From contig JABWCP010000004.1 of the NCBI GenBank assembly GCA_013360215.1, forward strand, positions 186,001 to 250,000: DNA of 64,000 bases, written 5' to 3'. The notes beneath the pieces are model-generated. The model did no database searches, was not told where the DNA came from, and saw only the letters and a program-made list of their open reading frames with translations. This DNA comes from a bacterium (GTDB taxonomy: Bacteria > CLD3 > SB21). Shown here piece after piece: positions 45,119 to 54,488 of this stretch. The position numbers were made by a program, and so were the translations under genes. Positions within the stretch are counted from its first letter, which is position 1, and each line of letters begins with the position of its first letter.

Positions 45119-46132
45119 TTATAACCATCCATTTTTACGATACCAGTCAACCGTCATCTTGCATCCCTTTAAAAGGTCGTAATTAGGGGAGAAGCTTAAA
45201 TCCCTTTTTATTTTTTCGGAATTAGTGGTCCACGCCACTTGTTTGAGTTCGATTATTTTTTGACGATTCAAAAGAGCAGGGCTTGAAGAAAATCGAGAAA
45301 AAAATTCTGCGATGTGAGCGATTCCGCTAATCAGCCACTCCGGGATGGTCAAAGGAATGGCCCATGTACCGGAGGCTTTTTGGATCGTTGAACTCAAGTC
45401 TTGCCATGAATATACATATCCGTCATCAACGAAATATGTGTGGCCGGTGCTTTGAGGCGACTCGGCAGCACGAACGATAGCTTCTACTAAATCCAAGGCG
45501 TGAATAATCGTGAGATATTTTGTTTGAAAACCAAGTACAGGCTTGATGTGTTTATCAATCAGTTGAAAATAAAAGAAAATATCTTTTTCCCTTGGACCAT
45601 ACACAGCCGGTGGGCGAATAATGGTAATCGGGAGTTTATTCATGAATGATACTGCTATTTTTTCACCTGCCAGTTTACTTTTACCATAGTCCGTCAGCGG
45701 GTTTTCAGAGTCTGATTCGACGCGTGGTTTGCCGGGTGTAGAAGGGCCGGCCGCGGCTAAACTGCTGACATGGACTATTTTGCGAATTCCGGGATTATTC
45801 TGAAGACATATTTCGTAAAGATGCCGTGAAGCGTCCGCATTGACACGGTAATAATCAGTTACGGATTTTGCTTTGGTGAGACCGCCCAAATGAAAAATAA
45901 TATCTTTATCGCGTACAGCATCAATCAAAGAATTACGATCTGTGATGTCGCCGTCAATGAGCGTACAAGGCAGGTTCTTTAATAAGGAAAGATCGCTGGT
46001 TTTGCGAACAATGCAGAAAACGTCATAGTTTTTTTGTATTAGCGATTCGACCAAATGGCTTCCGATAAAACCGGTGGCACCGGTAACTAAAGCGCGAGGT
46101 TTGGTGTTAAGGTGAAGAGTGGAAGACATCAA
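45119..46132 (-). CDS. NAD(P)-dependent epimerase/reductase (extended SDR)
   Basis: The nucleotide-binding motif is VTGATGFIGSHLVESLI, followed by FHLGGLTKAKSV, VHVSSLAAAGPS and the catalytic Y in D-Y-G-K-S-K-L-A-G-E. ITIIRPPAVYGPREKDIF matches the 3-beta-hydroxysteroid dehydrogenase/dihydroflavonol reductase branch. A second Met is available at 46129. In ceramide-producing bacteria an enzyme of this branch acts as ceramide reductase (CerR); the fit here rests on operon context with an acyltransferase and a PAP2_3 protein, so the substrate is an inference. Confidence 0.78.
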   Translation of the reverse strand: MMSSTLHLNTKPRALVTGATGFIGSHLVESLIQKNYDVFCIVRKTSDLSLLKNLPCTLIDGDITDRNSLIDAVRDKDIIFHLGGLTKAKSVTDYYRVNADASRHLYEICLQNNPGIRKIVHVSSLAAAGPSTPGKPRVESDSENPLTDYGKSKLAGEKIAVSFMNKLPITIIRPPAVYGPREKDIFFYFQLIDKHIKPVLGFQTKYLTIIHALDLVEAIVRAAESPQSTGHTYFVDDGYVYSWQDLSSTIQKASGTWAIPLTIPEWLISGIAHIAEFFSRFSSSPALLNRQKIIELKQVAWTTNSEKIKRDLSFSPNYDLLKGCKMTVDWYRKNGWL

Positions 46133-46135
46133 AAA

Positions 46136-47263
46136 TCAGGCAATCTTCTTATCGTAAATGCGGTAGCGTTTGTACACGTGCGCCCCCATATTGATGAGCG
46201 GGCGATTCATAGGAATATTATCTTCCAGAATCCAGGACATTTCCGCCCATTTGATTTTTTTTCGGATGGCTGCTTCAAAAGAGCGATAATAAAAAATCGT
46301 ATCCATGCCCGAGTTGCGGTGTTCCGGTGTAATACCTAAGGTAATAACGCGAACGGATTGTAATTTACCGGGACGCGTATGCCATAAAAGTTTGATTAAA
46401 CCGAATGGAAGAAGTTTTCCGTCACGAATCGTGATCAAAGCTTCGTTGATATTGGGAATGGTCAAACTGAAGCCTACCGGAACTCCGTTATGTTCGGCGA
46501 TAAATAAAAAATCCGGATCCAATATTTGCTTCATCTGCGTGCCAAGATGATCAAACTCGGCATCCGTCATGGGGATAAAACCCCAATTACGTTCCCATGC
46601 CGAATTGTAAATAGCTTTGATACGTTTGACTTCGTTCTTAAAATCTTTTACGTTAATCGTTCTGATCGTAAACCCACCACGTTTTTGTATCAGTTCCGCA
46701 CCGCGTTTTAGTCGTTCCGGCGGAGTATCCGGTACATCAATTTTGTAGGCCAATAAATCTTTGGATTTTACAAAACCATAATTCTCAAAAAGCTGAATAT
46801 AATATTCGGGATTGTATGTCATCATGATTTGTGCAGGTTCATTCAAACCTTCGACCAATAATCCGCAATCATCATTAGTGGATAAATTGACAGGGCCCCG
46901 CATGGTATCACAGCCTTTTTTTTTGAGAAACTGAAATGCCTGATCAAACAATGCCGCCGCCGTTTTTTGGTCATGGATGCATTCAAATAGTCCAAAAAAA
47001 CCAACTTTGTCCTCGTGAAACGTATTATGATTTTTATTTACAATGGCTGCAATACGGCCTATTTCCTCACCTTTTTCATCAAAAGCCATATAAAAGGCGA
47101 TATCAATATGGCCGAATACAGGATTTTTCCCTGGGTCAAGAAACTCCTTACGTTCAATTCGAAGTGGCGGAACCCAATTCGGATCATCGGCATAGATTTT
47201 CCATTGAAATGAAATAAATTTATCCAGTTGCTTAAAATTAAGTTCTTTGATTGTTACAGACAT
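46136..47263 (-). CDS. GNAT-fold N-acyltransferase-like protein
   Basis: A protein of about 375 residues with two GNAT-like halves. The N-terminal part has WKIYADDPNWVPPLRIERKEF and MRGPVNLSTNDDCGLLVEG; the C-terminal part has AEHNGVPVGFSLTIPNINE and LGITPEHRNSGMDTIFYYRS, which resembles the acyl-CoA-binding motif. The family is common in Bacteroidota and relatives but poorly described. Large GNAT-type proteins of this kind include the bacterial ceramide synthase, so an amide-forming acyltransferase is a reasonable guess. The ATG at 47263 gives the conserved start MSVTIKELNF; 47293 is an alternative. Only 3 bases separate it from the epimerase gene. Confidence 0.7.
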   Translation of the reverse strand: MSVTIKELNFKQLDKFISFQWKIYADDPNWVPPLRIERKEFLDPGKNPVFGHIDIAFYMAFDEKGEEIGRIAAIVNKNHNTFHEDKVGFFGLFECIHDQKTAAALFDQAFQFLKKKGCDTMRGPVNLSTNDDCGLLVEGLNEPAQIMMTYNPEYYIQLFENYGFVKSKDLLAYKIDVPDTPPERLKRGAELIQKRGGFTIRTINVKDFKNEVKRIKAIYNSAWERNWGFIPMTDAEFDHLGTQMKQILDPDFLFIAEHNGVPVGFSLTIPNINEALITIRDGKLLPFGLIKLLWHTRPGKLQSVRVITLGITPEHRNSGMDTIFYYRSFEAAIRKKIKWAEMSWILEDNIPMNRPLINMGAHVYKRYRIYDKKIA

Positions 47264-47478
47264 GTTGCTTTTTTCTTTTTGAAAATGATGCAAACATACA
47301 TACCGGGTGTTTTACTTTCAATAAGATATTTCAACCGGAAAGTAGGTTTTGGGGAAATCGCTTCCATATGAAGTTGAACAAACTCAGAAAACCAGTTTTT
47401 AAAAATCGCTTGCTTTTATAAACCCCTTATTTTACTTTACTTTGCTTTCAAATTTCCATGTTGTTTCGGAGCGCTTGT

Positions 47479-48783
47479 ATGAAACGGATTTCTGTTTTTG
47501 CAGTCATTTTTACTTTCCTATTTTCTGCGTTACCGCTGTTTAGTCAGATCGGTAGTTCGTCGGCGATCACGGATCGTTATGGGTCCATGTTTACTTACTC
47601 TGCGAAAACGTTAAAGTTTCCTCAATATTATTTCTATCAGAATAATAAACTGTTTATCGGAACCGCAAATCGTGGTATCGGTTCATCAACCAAAGTTAAA
47701 GATTACGGCGCTCAACTGGGTTTGAACTTCGGATTCACAGAGTCTTTTGACGTTATTATTAGCGGTAATTTTGTACAAACACCTAACCGTGCACCTAATA
47801 TTCCAAAAAATAAAATCGTTGGTTTTTTCAATTCAGTAGATGTGCCGGATGAGTTTTATTTAAATCTGCGCTATATACCGTGGGTATGGAAAGACGGTCA
47901 ATATCGTCTCGGTTTTATGTTAACGCGTAAGTTTAATGGCAACGGTTTTCCCAATGCGCCATTTCAGGTATATCAAACTGAATCGCCGGATGTCGGGTTG
48001 AGTTTAATCGGTTCTTATTTTGCCATGCCGGGCATTGAAGATAACGGATTGATGGCGCATATCAACCTCCAGTATTGGAATCACCTAGATGCAGGTAAAT
48101 ACATTGCCCATAACGATGAAGATGATGTACGCGATGCTGTAAACAGCGGTGGTAAATCATTGGCAGATACATCGGTTGTCGAATCAAACACCTCTAGCAT
48201 TCGTTTTTCGCTTGGTGCGCAATATCCTCTGTTTTTAGGCGGTCGTTATCTTTTTCTGACAGGGGATGTTTATGGATTGTTTTATTTACAAAAACCTCCG
48301 GTAGCAGCCTATAGCCGGCAAAATTATGCGTACCTTGCTTTAGGTGCAAAATATCAAGCGTTTAATTGGATGGCCGTGCACGTTGGTGCAGATTTCCGAG
48401 TATTATCAGGTTCAGAAAAGACTATTTCCAGCGATCTGCTTGAGATCAACGATCTTACTATCGGCAAATCGGATTATCCGACGTGGCATTTTTATGCCGG
48501 TGTGACGGTGCCTTTAGAACCGCGGGTTCGCGTGGTTCGGGCCGATGATGAGAGTGAACTTTACGCCCGCCAATCGAAGATCAAAAAAAATGAAGTGAAA
48601 GATATTCTGTATTCCGAGCAGGAAATCCAGAAACGCAGCCAGAATTTTATTCCGCTCAAAGAAATGCGCCGCAGTTATAAATCTATTATCGGTAACCTGC
48701 TTGGCGTACTGGAACCCAAAGATAAAAAACCGGTTGAACCGGAACCTCCGACCGACGAGCAAAGCACCGAAGGACAAAATTAA
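47479..48783 (+). CDS. Outer-membrane-like beta-strand protein of unknown function
   Basis: A signal peptide (ISVFAVIFTFLFSALPLFSQ) is followed by about 330 residues of alternating hydrophobic strands with aromatic girdles, for example FDVIISGNFVQTPNRAP, YLNLRYIPWVWKDG and YRLGFMLTRKFNGNGFP. This pattern is typical of beta-barrels. The last 90 residues are soluble and charged, ending in a Pro/Glu-rich tail. I recognise no named family. The ATG at 47479 has a GGAG eight bases upstream and is preferred to one at 47458. A terminator follows, so it is probably transcribed alone. Confidence 0.65.
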   Translation: MKRISVFAVIFTFLFSALPLFSQIGSSSAITDRYGSMFTYSAKTLKFPQYYFYQNNKLFIGTANRGIGSSTKVKDYGAQLGLNFGFTESFDVIISGNFVQTPNRAPNIPKNKIVGFFNSVDVPDEFYLNLRYIPWVWKDGQYRLGFMLTRKFNGNGFPNAPFQVYQTESPDVGLSLIGSYFAMPGIEDNGLMAHINLQYWNHLDAGKYIAHNDEDDVRDAVNSGGKSLADTSVVESNTSSIRFSLGAQYPLFLGGRYLFLTGDVYGLFYLQKPPVAAYSRQNYAYLALGAKYQAFNWMAVHVGADFRVLSGSEKTISSDLLEINDLTIGKSDYPTWHFYAGVTVPLEPRVRVVRADDESELYARQSKIKKNEVKDILYSEQEIQKRSQNFIPLKEMRRSYKSIIGNLLGVLEPKDKKPVEPEPPTDEQSTEGQN

Positions 48784-48802
48784 TTTTTTAGCCTTATTCC
48801 AA

Positions 48803-48837
48803 AAACCCGCACAACGAAAAATGTGCGGGTTTTTTGT
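48803..48837 (+). terminator. Rho-independent terminator
   Basis: AAACCCGCACA and TGTGCGGGTTT form an 11-bp perfect stem around an 8-base loop, and a T-run follows. It ends the outer-membrane-like gene. Confidence 0.92.
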
Positions 48838-48924
48838 TTTGGGGTGGAATTTATTTATCAAAAACGCTATTCTTTCCTCGTATAAAAAAAACCAAACATC
48901 ATTCTTTCAATCGGAGTTTTTTAG

Positions 48925-50118
48925 ATGAAATTGAACAAAGAAATTGTAATAGTCGCCGGTGCACGCACGGCATTTGGGAAATTTGGTGGAACACTTAAAG
49001 ATTTTTCCGCTATCCAGCTCGGCGTTTTTGCTGCACAGGAGACTATCAAACGTGCGGGTGTCAAACCTGAAGATGTGGATCACGTAGTTTTTGGCAATGC
49101 ATCACAAACCAGTGCGGATGCGATCTATATGGCGCGTCATATAGCGCTCAAGGCGGGACTGCCGCAAACCACGCCGGCTTTGACTTTGAATCGCCTTTGC
49201 GGTTCCGGTTTTGAAGCGATCATCGAAGGTGCGCGCCAAATTCTTTTGGGCGAATCCACGATGGTTTTGGCAGGCGGCACGGAAAGTATGAGTCAAGCTC
49301 CGTTTGTTGTTCGGGGTACGCGATTTGGTGTCAATCTTGGTCAACCCATGAAATTTGAAGATTCATTATGGGAAGCGTTATCCGATCCGCACTGCGGTTT
49401 TTCGATGGCGCAGACAGCCGAAAACTTAGCCGATAAATTAAAAATTTCGCGCACGGATTGTGACCTTTATGCATACCTCAGTCAAATGCGAGCAAAGGAT
49501 GCAATACTCGGCGGACGACTCAAAGATGAAATTGCGCCTATCGAAATAAAAACCCGCAAAGGTGTAAAGATTTTTGACACCGATGAACATCCCCGACCTG
49601 AAACGACGGTCGAAATGCTTCAAACACTTGCACCGTATTTCAAAAAAGACGGCACGATATCAGCGGGTAATGCCAGCGGAATTTGTGACGGCGCTGCGGC
49701 CGTACTTATTACAACAGCCGAGATAGCCAAAGCAAAAGGGCTTAAGCCGCTGGGTCGCCTGATAAGCTGGGGTCACGCCGGCGTAGATCCTTCGATCATG
49801 GGTATTGGTCCCGTACCGTCTTCGCAAAAAGCGCTTGCGGATGCCGGGCTCAAAGTTTCTGATATGGACATCGTAGAAATCAATGAAGCCTTTGCTCCGC
49901 AATATATCGCTTGCGAAAAAGAACTTGGCCTGAACCGCGAAATTACCAACGTCAACGGCGGCGCCATTGCGCTCGGCCATCCGCTAGCTGCATCAGGTGC
50001 GCGACTTACTTTAACAGCGTTATACGAATTGAAGCGTCGCGGCAAAAAATACGGTTTGGCTTCCGCATGTATCGGTGGCGGGCAAGGCGTCGCCGTAGTG
50101 ATAGAAGCGTTATCGTAA
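48925..50118 (+). CDS. Acetyl-CoA acetyltransferase (thiolase)
   Basis: A thiolase of 397 residues. The nucleophilic cysteine lies in L-N-R-L-C-G-S-G-F, the catalytic histidine in GGAIALGHPLAASGAR, and the second cysteine in S-A-C-I-G-G-G-Q-G. VAGARTAFGKFGGTLKDF at the start is typical of AtoB/PhaA-type acetyltransferases, but beta-oxidation thiolases look alike. It either condenses two acetyl-CoA or cleaves 3-ketoacyl-CoA. CGGAG lies before the ATG. An inverted repeat without a T-run follows. Confidence 0.93.
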   Translation: MKLNKEIVIVAGARTAFGKFGGTLKDFSAIQLGVFAAQETIKRAGVKPEDVDHVVFGNASQTSADAIYMARHIALKAGLPQTTPALTLNRLCGSGFEAIIEGARQILLGESTMVLAGGTESMSQAPFVVRGTRFGVNLGQPMKFEDSLWEALSDPHCGFSMAQTAENLADKLKISRTDCDLYAYLSQMRAKDAILGGRLKDEIAPIEIKTRKGVKIFDTDEHPRPETTVEMLQTLAPYFKKDGTISAGNASGICDGAAAVLITTAEIAKAKGLKPLGRLISWGHAGVDPSIMGIGPVPSSQKALADAGLKVSDMDIVEINEAFAPQYIACEKELGLNREITNVNGGAIALGHPLAASGARLTLTALYELKRRGKKYGLASACIGGGQGVAVVIEALS

Positions 50119-50154
50119 TTAAACTAAAATAATATCAAATATGACGTGTTTTAT

Positions 50155-50183
50155 ACTATTCCCGCCACAACAGCGGGAATAGT
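50155..50183. other. Perfect inverted repeat between thiolase and YVTN lipoprotein genes
   Basis: ACTATTCCCGC and GCGGGAATAGT are an 11-base perfect inverted repeat with a 7-base spacer. No T-run follows on the plus strand, and on the minus strand only a mixed A/T tract follows. It lies 20 bases before the start codon of the next gene, so it may be a weak terminator or a regulatory site. Confidence 0.6.
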
Positions 50184-50202
50184 GCTTTAGGAAGGACAAC
50201 GA

Positions 50203-51708
50203 ATGAAAATCTCTATCATTGTGGCGGGTATGATTTTTTTTCTTATTTCATGCGGGCAGGAAAAAAAACATATGTCCATAAAAGAATTTCCGGTGGCGGT
50301 GGATTCGATTTTTCAAAAATCATGTGCTATCGCAGGATGCCATTTGCCCGACGAACATGATCTTGCCAAGGCTCTTCACCTGCCCAATAATTTGGATTTA
50401 TCATCATGGAGCGGTTTGTTTGAAGGCGGTGAGAACGGTGCGGCGGTCGTCGCGTATCGTGCGGACAAAAGCCATATGATGGGACATATTCGTGGTATTA
50501 TGGATCCGCGTATGCCGCCAAACTACGCACCTTATAACAAAGATACACTGGTCGCATCGAATGTTGCCATAATACAATCCTGGATCGAAGATGGTGCACC
50601 GAGTCTTGAGGGGAATATTCCTTTTGAACATGTTCGAAATAAAATATTTACGACCAACCAGATTAATGATATCGTTTCTGTGCTGGATGCGCGAACGCAC
50701 AATATAATGCGTGTGTTTGATGTCGGGGATCGCCCGCAAAACGAAAGCCCGCACGGAATCGAAGTGAGCCGTGACGGGAAATATTTCTACACATCCATGA
50801 TTGCAACCGGCGATGTTTTTAAATACGATGCTAAAACCGGCGAATTAATAGACAAGGCGGCGTTACTGGATCCTGTTGCGTTAATAAAACTTTCACAAGA
50901 CGGATCGAAGCTGTATGTGACCACCAAATTTGAAGTAAATAATACAGGGAACAACGGGCGTATCACCGTGCTGAATACGGGAACGATGTCGGAAATAAAA
51001 TCTATCCCTGTGGGTGTTAGCCCGCACGGAATTAATCTTTCTAAAGACGGCACTTTGCTGTATGTCAGTGCGGTGTATTCGGATCGAATCTATGTCATCA
51101 ACACCCAAGCCGATACGCTTGCCTCTCATTTTGATGTGGCGGACGATGTAACACCCACGCCCAAATACGAACCTTATCACATCGGGATGGGTCCGAAAAA
51201 TAACAGCGGTTATGAAAATTTGCTTTTTATTACGTGTCGAAAAAATGCGCAGGTACGTATTTTCCAACGTACTAAAACAAATAACGGTAATACGTTTACT
51301 TTTAAACAAGCCATTAATGTCGGCCACAATACCAACGCAAAACCAATCCAACTGGACGTGTTACCTGATGGGAGCGCAGTTTTTGTGGCTAACTCCAACG
51401 ATAGCAGTATTACCGTTATAAAAAAGAATGCGGAAGGGTATTATAAGGAAACGGATATTACTGCGCAGACATCCGACGACGGTAAAACGTTTCATCGCCT
51501 TGCTCAACCCAACGGTGTCTCCGTGAGTCCGGACGGGTTGCTCGTGTATGTAAGTAACCGAAATAAAGACGGCGCCGTCATACCGCATCACGGCGGCAGC
51601 GGAGGAACGGGTTTGATTACCGTTATTGATGTTTCTACAAATAAGATTTTAAAAACATTAGAAGTTGATCCCGACGCGTATAGTGTTTTTGTTTCTTATC
51701 CGAGATAA
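50203..51708 (+). CDS. Lipoprotein with c-type-cytochrome-like N-domain and YVTN propeller
   Basis: The lipoprotein cysteine is residue 17 (LISC). A short helical domain follows with C-A-I-A-G-C-H at residues 41-47, a CX4CH motif rather than the usual CXXCH, and M-P-P-N at 104 as a possible distal methionine. This resembles the PSCyt-like domain of large FCB and planctomycete proteins. The rest (about 150-500) is a seven-bladed YVTN/lactonase-like propeller with ESPHGIEVSRDGKYFY, VSPHGINLSKDGTLLYVS and QPNGVSVSPDGLLVYVS. A redox role in the periplasm is likely if heme is attached. AGGAAGGA precedes the start. Confidence 0.75.
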   Translation: MKISIIVAGMIFFLISCGQEKKHMSIKEFPVAVDSIFQKSCAIAGCHLPDEHDLAKALHLPNNLDLSSWSGLFEGGENGAAVVAYRADKSHMMGHIRGIMDPRMPPNYAPYNKDTLVASNVAIIQSWIEDGAPSLEGNIPFEHVRNKIFTTNQINDIVSVLDARTHNIMRVFDVGDRPQNESPHGIEVSRDGKYFYTSMIATGDVFKYDAKTGELIDKAALLDPVALIKLSQDGSKLYVTTKFEVNNTGNNGRITVLNTGTMSEIKSIPVGVSPHGINLSKDGTLLYVSAVYSDRIYVINTQADTLASHFDVADDVTPTPKYEPYHIGMGPKNNSGYENLLFITCRKNAQVRIFQRTKTNNGNTFTFKQAINVGHNTNAKPIQLDVLPDGSAVFVANSNDSSITVIKKNAEGYYKETDITAQTSDDGKTFHRLAQPNGVSVSPDGLLVYVSNRNKDGAVIPHHGGSGGTGLITVIDVSTNKILKTLEVDPDAYSVFVSYPR

Positions 51709-51784
51709 GCGCTCAAAATTTTCATTTGCACCTTGATAGGCTTGATCACTACATTGTCACGAACAAAAAAAGGATTTCTGCTTC

Positions 51785-53071
51785 ATGGAACACATTCACC
51801 AGTTTGATCCCGAATTGTACAAAGCCATCATGGATGAAAAAGTACGTCAAAATACGACCCTCGAAATGATAGCGTCTGAGAATTTTGTCAGTAAAGCCGT
51901 AATGGAAGCGGCCGGAACAGTGATGACCAATAAGTATGCGGAAGGCTATCCCGGAAATCGTTATTACGGTGGATGTGAATTTGTAGATGTCGCCGAAAAT
52001 CTGGCTCGGGATCGTGCCAAAGAACTTTTCGGTGCCGCGTACGCCAATGTGCAACCGCACTCCGGTAGCCAGGCTAACATGGCTGTGTATTTTACTTTGA
52101 TCAAACCCGGCGATACGGTGATGGGCATGGATCTCGCACATGGCGGTCATTTGACACACGGCAGCCCGGTAAATTTTTCAGGAAAAATGTACAAGGTTGT
52201 ATCGTATGGCGTAAAAAAAGAAACGGGCCGCATTGATTACGATCAAATGGTACGTGTGGCGCGTGAACATAAACCGAAACTGATCATTGCCGGTGCAAGT
52301 GCCTATACACGTTTTTTTGAATACGAAAAATTTCGCGCTATTGCAGATGAAATAGGGGCTTATCTTATGGCCGATATGGCGCACCCGGCAGGCCTTATTG
52401 CGGCCGGCTTGCATCCCAGTCCGGTACCGTATTGCGATATCGTAACGACGACGACGCACAAAACGTTGCGCGGCCCGCGTTCGGGGCTTATCCTGATGGG
52501 AAAAGATTTTGAAAACAGATTAGGCATTACGGCTCCCAAATCCGGACGGTTACGCATGATGTCTGAAATCCTCGACAGTAATGTAATGCCCGGTATCCAG
52601 GGCGGTCCGCTTATGCATATCATTGCCGCGAAAGCTATTGCATTCAAAGAAGCGCTTCAGCCCTCGTTCAAAGAATATGCCCGTCAGGTGATGGCTAATG
52701 CGAAGGCATTAGCAGAGCAACTGGTCAATCTGAATTATACACTCGTTTCCGGCGGTACGGACAATCATTTGGTATTGGTTGATCTATCCAATAAAAACAT
52801 TACCGGAAAAAAAGCCGAGCAAACACTTGAGCATGCCGGCATAACGGTAAATAAAAACATGGTGCCTTTTGATGTGCAAAGCCCGCTTGTAACAAGCGGT
52901 ATTCGTATCGGCACGCCGGCGCTGACGACACGTGGCATGAAAGAATCGGAAATGCGAATTATCGCCGGATTTATTGACCGGGCGATTCGCCATGCTGACC
53001 AAATGGAAGAACTGCATAAAATAAAAAATGAAATCACGGATCTTACTAAAAATTTCCCGCTCTATGCATAG
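51785..53071 (+). CDS. glyA: Serine hydroxymethyltransferase
   Basis: A PLP enzyme that converts serine and tetrahydrofolate into glycine and methylene-THF. Conserved stretches are [45 protein letters not shown], the PLP lysine in [11 protein letters not shown], and [13 protein letters not shown] near the end. The length of 428 residues is normal. The stop overlaps the start of the following lipoprotein gene by 8 bases. It is the housekeeping one-carbon enzyme and is not expected to be linked functionally to the surrounding genes. Confidence 0.97.
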   Translation: MEHIHQFDPELYKAIMDEKVRQNTTLEMIASENFVSKAVMEAAGTVMTNKYAEGYPGNRYYGGCEFVDVAENLARDRAKELFGAAYANVQPHSGSQANMAVYFTLIKPGDTVMGMDLAHGGHLTHGSPVNFSGKMYKVVSYGVKKETGRIDYDQMVRVAREHKPKLIIAGASAYTRFFEYEKFRAIADEIGAYLMADMAHPAGLIAAGLHPSPVPYCDIVTTTTHKTLRGPRSGLILMGKDFENRLGITAPKSGRLRMMSEILDSNVMPGIQGGPLMHIIAAKAIAFKEALQPSFKEYARQVMANAKALAEQLVNLNYTLVSGGTDNHLVLVDLSNKNITGKKAEQTLEHAGITVNKNMVPFDVQSPLVTSGIRIGTPALTTRGMKESEMRIIAGFIDRAIRHADQMEELHKIKNEITDLTKNFPLYA

Positions 53072-53588
53072 ATTTTTATTAAAAACAAAATCACAAGGTG
53101 TGCTTTTGTTGAGCGTACTCTTGGCGTTATTTTATTTGAGTTGTTCCGGTAGCAAAAACATCAGGAAAACAACTGAAACTAAGTCTGATGCTGAGGCGCC
53201 ACCTGTAATGGTCGAATCACCTAAAGTTATGCGTTGGTATATCGTTGTAGAGCAAAAAGCAGGTCTCTATAAACGCTATGTAGAACTGTCATACGACGGT
53301 CAAATGTCCCAGCTTACGGAAGGAGGACGTGGCCCGGCATCGGTTGTTTTTTTTGCTGCAGATAGTCTGCGTAGATTGGATCGCGATATTGCGGAGATGA
53401 TCAGTGAAAAAGCAAGTACGTCCGACCGACAGGATGCGATTTTATGTCTAACGGTTTATAGCGAAAGCGGCGATGCCGTCTTAGATACATGTTGGTCTCA
53501 AACATCGTGGGGAAACTCTTCCGCATCCGCACGTCGTTTGGTCGAATGGATAAGCCAACAAACGGATAATTTTATTTCCATCAAATAA
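53064..53588 (+). CDS. Small lipoprotein of unknown function
   Basis: The likely start overlaps the glyA stop (ATGCATAG) and opens a signal peptide ending in a lipobox L-F-Y-L-S-C. The mature part of about 145 residues has strands such as [21 protein letters not shown] and a final helix ([15 protein letters not shown]). No family recognised. An in-frame start at 53028 would extend into glyA and lacks the signal-peptide shape. The coupling to glyA suggests co-expression, but I see no functional link. Confidence 0.65.
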   Translation: MHRFLLKTKSQGVLLLSVLLALFYLSCSGSKNIRKTTETKSDAEAPPVMVESPKVMRWYIVVEQKAGLYKRYVELSYDGQMSQLTEGGRGPASVVFFAADSLRRLDRDIAEMISEKASTSDRQDAILCLTVYSESGDAVLDTCWSQTSWGNSSASARRLVEWISQQTDNFISIK

Positions 53589-53670
53589 TTTGAGGAGGGC
53601 CGGCGAAATCTATAAGTAAAAAATTCGCCAACGCGAATAGGTTTACTCTGGGGGCCGGTCCATATTTGTA

Positions 53671-53701
53671 AAAAACCTCGGTTTTAAAGCCGAGGTTTTT
53701 T
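53671..53701. terminator. Bidirectional terminator between convergent genes
   Basis: AAAAACCTCGG and CCGAGGTTTTT form an 11-bp stem with an 8-base loop. There are A and T runs on both sides, so it can stop transcription from the lipoprotein gene and from the convergent cyclase gene. Confidence 0.88.
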
Positions 53702-53710
53702 ATGTAAAAT

Positions 53711-54415
53711 TTATTTCTTTTTACGCTTTTTATTGACAGCGGGTCGCTTTTTAGGTTTTGACTTTGCTTTGGCATTAGTAAGATCACGGAGTGCTGCGCG
53801 AACCGGCGTTCCGTCGCCGTGTTTTATTTTAAGCGGCATACAAATTAGTTCGTACTCACCGGGCCGTACATCCGAAAGATTTAAGCCTTCGACGACGACG
53901 ACTTGACTGCCAAGTAATTTTTTATGCACGGGATGATCAAATTCGGCGTGAAAGCTCTCCACGCTCAAATAATCTACACCAACCAATTTGACTTTCTTCT
54001 TGAGCAAATATTCAGCGCCGGTTAAACCTACGGCAATAAAATCTTTATCAAACTCCATATTACCGTTTTTCCAATGCAAGGAGTTTTTGGTTTTGAAAAG
54101 AACACGTTTATGGCCTTTGAAGTCAATGTGTTTCAAATCGTCGGCTTCAATATTAATTGTTTTGGGTTTTACTTCTACGACAATGCATGGCCCGATATAA
54201 ATATCCAAAGGCACTTCATCAATACCTTTGCCGTCGTCAACAAAATGAAAGGGCGCATCCGTATGTGTGCCGGTATGAGCGCCTATTTCCCAGCGCGAGA
54301 CATTGCACGCGTCGCCTTTTTTCATTTGTATGGGAAGTTGGATATTAACTTTAGGATCGCCCGGCCAGGTTACGATGTCATTGGAAATCGTGAGAGAAAT
54401 GTCTTTTATTTTCAT
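53711..54415 (-). CDS. Cyclase-family (kynurenine-formamidase-like) hydrolase with a basic C-terminal tail
   Basis: The metal-binding motif H-T-G-T-H-T-D-A-P-F-H-F is intact and defines the cyclase superfamily, which includes kynurenine formamidase and isatin hydrolase. DISLTISNDIVTWPGDP at the start and VVVEGLNLSDVRPGEYELI near the end are typical. The final 20 residues are 10 Lys and 2 Arg, an extension not needed for catalysis. The substrate is not predictable: no tryptophan catabolic gene lies nearby. GGAGAGG precedes the ATG. Confidence 0.85.
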   Translation of the reverse strand: MKIKDISLTISNDIVTWPGDPKVNIQLPIQMKKGDACNVSRWEIGAHTGTHTDAPFHFVDDGKGIDEVPLDIYIGPCIVVEVKPKTINIEADDLKHIDFKGHKRVLFKTKNSLHWKNGNMEFDKDFIAVGLTGAEYLLKKKVKLVGVDYLSVESFHAEFDHPVHKKLLGSQVVVVEGLNLSDVRPGEYELICMPLKIKHGDGTPVRAALRDLTNAKAKSKPKKRPAVNKKRKKK

Positions 54416-54488
54416 GCGTCACCTCTCCAAAAAATTGTGATTAAAAAAATACGAATTACGAAAGGCGTCGAAAAAGAAGGGCGTGTGA

